A program made the translations under genes and the position numbers. Shown here in pieces: positions 1 through 5,666 of a DNA stretch of 7,066 bases (its first letter is position 1; every line of letters starts with the position of its first letter). The stretch comes from Patescibacteria group bacterium (GTDB taxonomy: Bacteria; Patescibacteriota; Minisyncoccia; CAIUEV01; JAHKAQ01): positions 1-7,066 of the forward strand of contig JAHKAQ010000060.1 of assembly GCA_018825765.1 (NCBI GenBank), read 5' to 3'. The notes beneath the pieces were generated by a model that was given only the letters and a program-made list of their open reading frames with translations, was not told where the DNA came from and did not search any database.

Positions 1-2154
1 GGCGCCACCTTTATCCCTATCTTCTACTACCGCTTCGTTTTAATATTTCTTAATCTTTTCAGAAAAGACCGCCTCAAACTCTACTTTACCTATCTTCTTG
101 GCCTGGCCTTCGTTGTCTTTAATCTTTTAAGCGACGCTTTCGTGTCCGGCATCGGGCCCAAAATGTCTTTTAAATTTTGGCCTGACGCCGGTTTTCTCTA
201 CCCGGCCTTTCTGTTTATGTTTTTTGGCCTGGCCGCCTACTCCACTTTTATCCTCATAAAAAGCTTTCAAAAATCAACCGGCACCAAAAGACAGCAGATA
301 AAATTCATCATTCTGGGAATGATTGTCGGGTTTATCGGCGGCGCCACTAATTATCTTCTTTGGTTTGACATTAAGATCCCGCCCGTAGGCAATATTTTGG
401 TCTCGTTTTATGTTTTTTCCATTTCCTACGCCATCATTCGCCACCGCCTGCTGGATATCCGGGTAGTCATCCGCCAGGGCTCGGTTTTTATCGCTTCCAT
501 TATCACGGTTATCACAGCTGTCCTGGGCATTCGCTTCGCCGTCTTAGGCTATGTCATAAAAGAATACATTCTGCTTGATTTCTTCACCCTGGTGCTTGCC
601 GTTTCCATCTTTCCCTTTATTCGGAAATTCTACTACACCCTGGCCAACCACTATTTCTTTACCTCGCTTTACGATCCCAAGGAAGTAATTTCCCAAATAA
701 GCGAGGAATTAAGCACCACGCTTGAAACCCAGAAGGTATTTAAAATGATAAACCAAAGCATAACCACCACCTTCCGCACGGAAAAATTCGGCATCCTGAT
801 TTTCAACAATGACAAAGATTATTACAGGGTGGGCTTTAATCAGGGGTTTAAAATCGGCAAACAAAAACATTTTCTGGGTGACACTGCTCTAAGGGAAAAT
901 TTTATCAAAAAAAACCAGGTGATCATCCTGGAAGAAATAATTAGAAACCAATCCACCAGCAACAAAGAAATCATAAAACTGCTTCAACGGCTCAAAGTAG
1001 AACTCATCGCCCCGCTAAATATCGGAGAAAAAACCCTGGGGCTTCTGGTTCTCGGGCCTAAAGAAACCCAGGATCCATATACCGCCGATGATCTTTTAGT
1101 AATCGACGTCATTCGCTCCCAGGCCGCTATCGCCATTCAGAACGCCCTGTCTTACAAAGAAATAAAAGACTTCAGTAGAAAACTGGAAAGAGAAGTTAAA
1201 AAAGCCACCAGGGAATTGCGAACAGCCAATACCAAATTAAAAAAACTGGACAAAGCCAAATCCGAGTTTATCTCAATTGCCTCGCACCAGCTTCGAACCC
1301 CGCTTACTTCCATTAAAGGCTTCACCTCGCTTCTTTTGGAAGAAGCCTACGGCAGACTGCCGGAAGAGCCTAAAAAAATAATGAAAAAAATATACATTTC
1401 CAATGAACGCCTGATTCTTTTGGTGGAGGATCTCCTGAACATTTCAAGAATCGAGCGCGGCAAGATGGAATACGTGCTTGAGCCGGTTAATTTGAGGGAA
1501 CTGCTAAAGAATTCCATCAGCACCCTTATGCTTCACGCCCAGCACAAGGACCTGTTCTTGAAATTCCAGGATAAAACCAAAAAACATTCCAATATTTTAA
1601 TCAACGCCGACTACAAAAAAATCGCCGAGGTCTTTGATAACCTTATAGATAACGCTGTAAAATACACCCAAAAAGGCGGCATAACCGTTACCCTGGAACA
1701 GAAAAACGCCACCAAAGCTATTATCAGCGTTTCCGACACCGGCATTGGCATTAAACCCCAGGATCTTCCCCGGCTGTTCGAGAAATTCACCCGCGGCGAA
1801 GGAGTTTCCACCGTCAACACCGGCGGCACCGGTTTGGGACTGTTTATCGTAAAAAAACTCACCGAAGCTCATAAAGGAAAAGTCTGGGTCACCAGCCCCG
1901 GCAGCAACAAAGGCGCCACTTTCTATATTGAGCTGCCGCTTTTTAGGAAAAATGGTTTTAATAACAGTAACGGCGCCGGTAAAAATAATCAGGCCAGAAA
2001 ATTAGTTTCAATCGCCGCCGCGAATTCAAAAAATCAGCCGCCGCTCGCTTCTTCCGGAGATCTTGGAGATATCGGCGCCCCAGTCCTTCCGTCCCAATCC
2101 AGGGGAAGCAAAACCAAAGCTCAAACCCAAAAAAAGAAAAATAAAAAGAAGTAA
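1..2154 (+). CDS. Membrane sensor histidine kinase (7TM-like, GAF, HisKA, HATPase_c), 5'-truncated by window edge
   Basis: The frame is open from base 1, so the true start lies upstream and the GTG at 142 is probably an internal Val. Six hydrophobic segments (about nt 85-145, 190-258, 298-366, 376-441, 478-555, 565-630) form a 7TM-type sensor; IIRHRLLDIRVVIR after the fourth is typical of that family. A GAF-like domain follows (about nt 690-1160), then a coiled coil (1165-1260). HisKA has the H-box SEFISIASHQLRTPLTSI, phospho-acceptor His at 1285-1287. HATPase_c shows the N-box DNLIDNAVKYT (Asn at 1651), G1 DTGIGI (from 1735), F-box LFEKFTRG and G2 GTGLGLFIV (from 1825). It should autophosphorylate and pass phosphate to a response regulator; none is visible here and no receiver domain is fused. 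Gln replaces the usual Glu/Asp after the His. A tail of about 67 residues beyond the ATPase domain ends in KKKNKKK. Family call is firm; the signal is unknown. Confidence 0.95.
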   Translation, partial: GATFIPIFYYRFVLIFLNLFRKDRLKLYFTYLLGLAFVVFNLLSDAFVSGIGPKMSFKFWPDAGFLYPAFLFMFFGLAAYSTFILIKSFQKSTGTKRQQIKFIILGMIVGFIGGATNYLLWFDIKIPPVGNILVSFYVFSISYAIIRHRLLDIRVVIRQGSVFIASIITVITAVLGIRFAVLGYVIKEYILLDFFTLVLAVSIFPFIRKFYYTLANHYFFTSLYDPKEVISQISEELSTTLETQKVFKMINQSITTTFRTEKFGILIFNNDKDYYRVGFNQGFKIGKQKHFLGDTALRENFIKKNQVIILEEIIRNQSTSNKEIIKLLQRLKVELIAPLNIGEKTLGLLVLGPKETQDPYTADDLLVIDVIRSQAAIAIQNALSYKEIKDFSRKLEREVKKATRELRTANTKLKKLDKAKSEFISIASHQLRTPLTSIKGFTSLLLEEAYGRLPEEPKKIMKKIYISNERLILLVEDLLNISRIERGKMEYVLEPVNLRELLKNSISTLMLHAQHKDLFLKFQDKTKKHSNILINADYKKIAEVFDNLIDNAVKYTQKGGITVTLEQKNATKAIISVSDTGIGIKPQDLPRLFEKFTRGEGVSTVNTGGTGLGLFIVKKLTEAHKGKVWVTSPGSNKGATFYIELPLFRKNGFNNSNGAGKNNQARKLVSIAAANSKNQPPLASSGDLGDIGAPVLPSQSRGSKTKAQTQKKKNKKK

Positions 2155-2282
2155 AATTTGCCTCTGGCTCATGTTTTATGCTAATCAATAAGGATGGCCC
2201 GACTGCCGAATATTTAATAAAAGGGCCCGCCCACTCCGGCCAGCCCGGATTGTTTAAATAATCTGACTATTATTACCCTCTT

Positions 2283-3167
2283 ATGATTATCACTCTGAAA
2301 ATATATAACTGGGCCGGTAAGCGCGTCTTAAAATCCGATGAAGAAGTTGAAACAGGGAAAAATTACATAATCCAAAATAACTTCGGTCAATTCATTGGAA
2401 AGATAGTTAATGTCAAACAGGAAAAAACAACGCCTAAATCTGATTTGGAAATTTCCGACGTAACCGATGAAACAAAAATTAAGACAAATTACTCAAACGG
2501 AATGAACGGCGATGAATATCTCAAGATAATCAAAAAAGCTTCTGAAAAAGATCTGAAAAAATCTCAAAGCTTCAAAGATAAAGAACAGGAAATCCAGCAG
2601 ATCTGTCGGGATAAAGTAAAACAATACCAGCTCCCCATGAAGCTGGTGGGAGTCACTCAAAGTCTGGACAGCTCAAGCGTTATTATCGCTTTTATTTCCG
2701 AAAACCGGGTGGATTTTCGCGAATTAGTCCGCGATCTGGCCCGCACCCTGCAGAAAGCCGTGCGGCTGGAGCAGATCGGTTCTCGCGATGAAGCTCGCAT
2801 CCGCGGCGGTTTTGGACTTTGCGGCCGGGAACTGTGTTGTATAAAATTCAACGGCCCCCTAAAAAGCATCAATACTGACATGGCCCGCGTCCAGCAAATC
2901 ACTCATCGGGGAAGTGAAAGAATTTCCGGCTGCTGCGGCCGCCTAATCTGCTGTCTGGCCTATGAGCTTGAGCATTACGAAAAACTCATGAAAAATATGC
3001 CCCAGGCCGGGGAGAGGGTTCAGGTAAACGGCGCCCTGGGCGTTATAAAAACCATAAAAGTTCTCCAAAGAAAGGTCCTGGTCAAATTTTCCAACAGCCA
3101 AAAAAGCAAAAACCAAATCGAAGAAAAATGGTTTGACTTAAAAGATATAAGAGCTATAAAAAAATAA
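2283..3167 (+). CDS. ricT: RicT-like PSP1-domain protein (YaaT family)
   Basis: 294 residues, close to the usual length of about 275. The N-terminal beta-rich part (about 1-47) matches the start of RicT proteins; a charged, variable linker (about 49-100) leads to the PSP1 core (about 105-290). Hallmarks are RVDFRELVRDLA, QIGSRDEARIRGG, CGRELCC (Cys180, 185, 186) and SGCCGRLICCLAYE (Cys217, 218, 223, 224). In Bacillus subtilis RicT works with RicA and RicF in a complex carrying [4Fe-4S] clusters that modulates RNase Y-dependent mRNA maturation; the Cys-rich motifs seen here are the family's conserved ones. No ricA or ricF is in the window, so whether the same complex exists is unknown. The ATG at 2283 is preceded by a pyrimidine-rich stretch without Shine-Dalgarno; it is chosen because the family N-terminus starts there. 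The 128-base gap from the kinase holds a GC-rich patch (2223-2248) but no convincing promoter or terminator, so co-transcription with the kinase is possible. The stop codon touches the tRNA gene. Confidence 0.93.
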   Translation: MIITLKIYNWAGKRVLKSDEEVETGKNYIIQNNFGQFIGKIVNVKQEKTTPKSDLEISDVTDETKIKTNYSNGMNGDEYLKIIKKASEKDLKKSQSFKDKEQEIQQICRDKVKQYQLPMKLVGVTQSLDSSSVIIAFISENRVDFRELVRDLARTLQKAVRLEQIGSRDEARIRGGFGLCGRELCCIKFNGPLKSINTDMARVQQITHRGSERISGCCGRLICCLAYELEHYEKLMKNMPQAGERVQVNGALGVIKTIKVLQRKVLVKFSNSQKSKNQIEEKWFDLKDIRAIKK

Positions 3168-3239
3168 TGGGGAATAGCCAAGCGGTAAGGCAACGGGTTC
3201 TGGTCCCGTGATTCGGGGGTTCGAATCCCTCTTCCCCAA
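3168..3239 (+). tRNA. tRNA-Gln, anticodon CUG
   Basis: A 72-base cloverleaf. The acceptor stem TGGGGAA (3168-3174) pairs fully with TTCCCCA (3232-3238), and A3239 is the discriminator. The D-arm contains GCCAAGCGGTAAGGC. The anticodon stem ACGGG/CCCGT (3193-3197 with 3205-3209) closes the loop TTCTGGT, placing anticodon CTG at 3200-3202. The T-arm has GGGGG and CCCTC around TTCGAAT, with one G-U pair. The U1-A72 start (TGGGG) and the GCCAAGCGGTAAGGC D-arm are typical of bacterial tRNA-Gln. CCA is not encoded (the sequence continues C-A-T), so it must be added after transcription. The gene begins on the base after the ricT stop codon, so it is probably made from the same transcript and freed by RNase P. 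A CUG-only reader implies a separate UUG-anticodon tRNA-Gln elsewhere. Confidence 0.97.
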
Positions 3240-3276
3240 CATATATAAAACAGGCCTTTGGCCTGTTTTATATATG
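3240..3276. terminator. Bidirectional intrinsic terminator hairpin
   Basis: Perfect inverted repeat: the 17-base arms CATATATAAAACAGGCC (3240-3256) and its complement (3260-3276) are separated by a TTT loop. The core ACAGGCC/GGCCTGT is flanked by AAAA on one side and TTTT on the other, so read from either strand it is a GC-rich stem followed by a U-run. It starts directly after the tRNA discriminator base and would end the ricT/tRNA-Gln transcript. From the opposite strand it can end the leftward transcript of the secreted-protein gene. Confidence 0.88.
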
Positions 3277-3277
3277 A

Positions 3278-3338
3278 GGAAAGTTTTCGAAGCGCGGGCC
3301 GCCAAGCGGCCGAGCAGTAAGAATCCCTCTTTCCCAAC
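3278..3338 (+). pseudogene. Degenerate tRNA-like remnant with a copy of the tRNA-Gln 3' end
   Basis: GAATCCCTCTTTCCCAAC (3321-3338) repeats bases 3223-3240 of the neighbouring tRNA-Gln end with one mismatch in 18. GCCAAGCGG (3301-3309) repeats the tRNA-Gln D-arm motif at 3177-3185 exactly. These two pieces are 20 bases apart here but 46 apart in the intact tRNA, so the anticodon arm and most of the T-arm are missing. GGAAAG (3278-3283) can pair with CTTTCC (3329-3334) like an acceptor stem, and GGCCGC-CAA-GCGGCC (3297-3311) forms a 6-bp hairpin. No anticodon loop can be drawn, so it is not a working tRNA. Possible origins are a decayed tandem tRNA (Gln, or a class II tRNA such as Ser) or an integration scar. 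The repeat is plain in the sequence; its origin is inferred. Confidence 0.6.
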
Positions 3339-3354
3339 AAAAAATATAGATCCG

Positions 3355-5454
3355 TTAGTCAACCTCAATCTCTTTCTCCGGTATTAAATTGTTCTCTATT
3401 ATCTCCGACACGGTTTTGCTTTTCTCGCCTTTGGGATCCTTTTCGTGCAGGAATTCGAGAAATTTATGATAATTAGTTTTTTCGCCCAAAACGCTATGCA
3501 ATACGATGCCATAAACTCCCGAATCCATGGAGTTAAACATTTCTTCCGCCGCTTCCTCGCCGCTGATTCCTCCTTCGCTCACTTTGTAATGCGCCAGCCA
3601 TTTTCTGGTTATTTCATCGACCGGCCCAACTGTCATAAATTCATTCTTCCCTTTTTCCGCTCTGTCATCGTCTATCATTCTTGTTCCTGGAGTTCCGTAA
3701 TTGGCGTAACCCGAACAGGTGCCGTAAATAATCTTATTCGGTATCAAATTTTTGTTCGCTTCTTCGCCAGTACAGCCCGAATTTATATTCGAGTTAATTT
3801 GTTTTAACTTTTCTGTAAAGTCTTCCAGTGTTCCAAGATAAGTTTCCGGAGTGGTCTTGCCCAACTCTCTCCTTCGCGCTTCCGCGTCTTCTCTGGAATA
3901 GTCCGTGTATCCGTCCCAGTTTTTGGCGTGGTATATGTCGTGGTGATGGGCCGCTATTTCGTGGCCCTTGTCTTTCCAGGCCCGGAGATCTTCTTCTTTT
4001 ATATGGTCAACCCATTGAGGGCTGAACATTAAAGTCAGCTTTATGTTATAACTATCCGCTTCTTCTATTTCGTCCTTTAATATCTCATAATGATCCGCGA
4101 TACTTTCGTCTTCATCGTGATACGGCTCGTTGTGAATCGCGATAAAGTAATAAAGATCTTCTGTCGTTGACCCGATGCGCGATTCTATTTCCCGCTTAAA
4201 TAATTCCTGGCACACCTCGTTGTATCCAATATCGCTCGTCATGTCGAACATTACGCTGTTTTCGCTCGAACGGTATTGAGAATCCGAAGAACAGCCGCTC
4301 TTTATTTCGCCGCAATCATAGGTGGAAACTATTGATTGAAAATAACCGCAGGCGTCGCTTCCAGCGTAACAATTATGGTTACCTGGCTGATATCCGGCCG
4401 AATGTTCGTCATATAAGCCAAAGTCATGCCCTATTTGGTGAGCTAGAACGCTTCTTCCAACGTCATCTTCCCTGGGTTCCAGATTCTCCATGCACAGCCA
4501 AAGCTTTTCATTGTTTAAATAGGTGTATCCAAATGATCCCTGCGAGCATTGTCCATTGGGATCAGATGAATTGTATTTATACAAATAGGCTTTAATCGCC
4601 AGGTTATTGGCCGGACAGGCGTTTTCTCCCAGTTTTTCCGATCTCCAAACCGTGAAGCTCTCCGTGTCAAAAGGATAATATTTTAATTCAGCCAATTCCG
4701 CGGTCTTTTCCTGGAAATAATCCTCGTCATCTAAAAAGTCATCGTCTCCTATAAAGACCAGCGGAATCCTGTCGTCATATTTAGTCAGTCCGCTTGGATT
4801 TAAAGCCGTGCAATTAGAATAATCTCCATCATCGTTGTTATCATCATTATTGTCATTGTCGTTGTTATCATTATTATCATCAGAACCTGAAAAGTTAATG
4901 CAAATACAAATTGAAAAATCACCAAAGCCAAAACAGATACAAATTGTTTCATCTCCTCCGCCCAGCATATCCCAAAGATCATCCGAACCGGAAAAGCTGA
5001 TCCCGTTTTCGCTGAAATCCACTCCCAAAAGACTAAGCAGAGAACCTAAACCCGAAGATCCTAATTGTTCCGTTACGTTTGTCGTCTCACAGGTTTCCGG
5101 ATCAGTGTAAATAATCGGCCCGGTGCTTGCTGTTTTTCCTTCAGAACAGCTGAGAGTTGTGTTGGATGCGGACAGGCCTCCCTGACATCCTGAACTTTGG
5201 CATCCGGGCAATAACTGGCCGTGAGTAGTCTTTCCCGAATTGGCGCATCCTGAGCTTGTGCATCCGCATGAGCCGGCTGTACATTCCTGGTCTTCACCGC
5301 ACGTCGCTCCTGCTGCCTGTCTTGAATCATACAGCGTAAACATTCCCACCGCGCTTATCGCCATAAGAAAAAAAACAAACGCCCCAAAAACCCTCTTCCC
5401 TGACGCGCTAAACCTTCCTTTAATCATCCGGGTAAGCTTGTTTAGGGTATTCAT
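3355..5454 (-). CDS. Secreted Cys-rich protein: M64/metzincin-like domain (Glu-to-Gln) plus polysaccharide-deacetylase-like domain
   Basis: 699 residues. A Sec signal or anchor comes first: basic N-terminus, hydrophobic 22-42, possible cleavage after AAGA (about 50). Residues 51-215 are Cys-rich and low-complexity, with paired CxC strands (172-185) and an Asp/Asn linker (191-211). Residues about 226-420 resemble peptidase family M64: PLVFIGDDDF (231-240), PFDTESFTVWR (261-271), HQIGHDFGLYDEH (339-351) and a Met-turn-like SVMFDM (400-405). The metzincin HExxHxxGxxD pattern is met except that Gln340 replaces the catalytic Glu. Residues about 435-695 look like a NodB/CE4-type deacetylase: LTLMFSPQW, GHEIAAHHHDIYH (497-509) and a late IVLHS (His653) before TVSEI; the usual Asp-Asp first motif is not recognisable, its place being taken by IAIHNEP. 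The 24 Cys residues suggest disulfides outside the membrane. It is transcribed alone from the promoter at 5502-5531; no Shine-Dalgarno precedes the ATG. Substrate and activity are unknown; the fold assignments are motif-based. Confidence 0.85.
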   Translation of the reverse strand: MNTLNKLTRMIKGRFSASGKRVFGAFVFFLMAISAVGMFTLYDSRQAAGATCGEDQECTAGSCGCTSSGCANSGKTTHGQLLPGCQSSGCQGGLSASNTTLSCSEGKTASTGPIIYTDPETCETTNVTEQLGSSGLGSLLSLLGVDFSENGISFSGSDDLWDMLGGGDETICICFGFGDFSICICINFSGSDDNNDNNDNDNNDDNNDDGDYSNCTALNPSGLTKYDDRIPLVFIGDDDFLDDEDYFQEKTAELAELKYYPFDTESFTVWRSEKLGENACPANNLAIKAYLYKYNSSDPNGQCSQGSFGYTYLNNEKLWLCMENLEPREDDVGRSVLAHQIGHDFGLYDEHSAGYQPGNHNCYAGSDACGYFQSIVSTYDCGEIKSGCSSDSQYRSSENSVMFDMTSDIGYNEVCQELFKREIESRIGSTTEDLYYFIAIHNEPYHDEDESIADHYEILKDEIEEADSYNIKLTLMFSPQWVDHIKEEDLRAWKDKGHEIAAHHHDIYHAKNWDGYTDYSREDAEARRRELGKTTPETYLGTLEDFTEKLKQINSNINSGCTGEEANKNLIPNKIIYGTCSGYANYGTPGTRMIDDDRAEKGKNEFMTVGPVDEITRKWLAHYKVSEGGISGEEAAEEMFNSMDSGVYGIVLHSVLGEKTNYHKFLEFLHEKDPKGEKSKTVSEIIENNLIPEKEIEVD
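4822..4884 (-). repeat. Asp/Asn codon run (low-complexity linker) inside the secreted protein gene
   Basis: This stretch encodes residues 191-211, almost all Asp and Asn apart from one Gly, through irregular repeats of GAT/GAC/AAT/AAC. It separates the Cys-rich N-terminal part from the M64-like domain and is best read as a flexible, acidic, possibly Ca2+-binding extracellular linker. The trinucleotide-like composition may make its length variable between strains. The open frames on either strand here are by-products of the repeat. Confidence 0.75.
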
Positions 5455-5501
5455 GATTTTTATTTATTTTTTGTTTTATGATGCTCGATCAACATTTCTT
5501 C

Positions 5502-5531
5502 AATATACCATATTTATTTAGCCTGTATCAA
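5502..5531 (-). promoter_or_regulatory. Sigma70-type promoter with extended -10 for the secreted-protein gene
   Basis: On the minus strand TTGATA (-35, 5526-5531) is followed after 18 bases by TATATT (-10, 5502-5507). Each hexamer matches consensus at 5 of 6 positions, and TGG just before the -10 supplies an extended -10. The start site would fall near 5495, giving an AT-rich leader of about 40 bases before the ATG at 5454. Predicted from sequence only. Confidence 0.6.
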
Positions 5532-5561
5532 GTATTCTTGGCTTTTTTATGGCTCAATAAT

Positions 5562-5590
5562 TTTACAAATTTTTAACCCGATTCTATACT
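5562..5590 (+). promoter_or_regulatory. Sigma70-type promoter for the DUF4349 gene
   Basis: TTTACA (-35, 5562-5567), a 17-base spacer and TATACT (-10, 5585-5590); each hexamer matches consensus at 5 of 6 positions. The start would be near 5597, leaving an A-rich leader of about 70 bases before the ATG at 5667. It is divergent from the minus-strand promoter, with 30 bases between the two -35 boxes. No clear palindromic operator is visible between them. Confidence 0.6.
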
Positions 5591-5666
5591 GAAATTGCCA
5601 TTCTATGAACTTAAATACTAAGTTTCCATAAAAAACAAATTTAAAATAAAATCTTTAAAAACAAAA

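Noticed and set aside
1597..2188. Three leftward open frames opposite the 3' half of the histidine kinase
   Set aside because: They lie fully or mostly inside a kinase frame with clear HisKA and HATPase motifs and have no family-like features of their own.
2223..2248. GC-rich patch between kinase and ricT as a possible terminator
   Set aside because: Only a 4-bp GGGC/GCCC pairing with a long loop can be drawn and no T-run follows.
3240..3320. A mobile element bounded by the two tRNA 3'-end copies
   Set aside because: Only 80 bases lie between the repeats and they hold the terminator and the tRNA remnant; no coding capacity for an element. An att-site scar remains possible and is reported as a finding.
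3020..3368. Two leftward open frames across the ricT end and tRNA-Gln (containing GKRDSNPRITGPEPVALP)
   Set aside because: They are antisense to the tRNA gene; peptides of this RDSNPRITGPEPVALPLG type are a well-known spurious product of reading tRNA genes on the wrong strand.
3445..5521. Several rightward open frames opposite the secreted fusion protein, including a Ser/Leu-rich one at 4835-5110
   Set aside because: They mirror the long minus-strand gene; the Ser/Leu-rich one simply reads the Asp/Asn codon run from the other strand.
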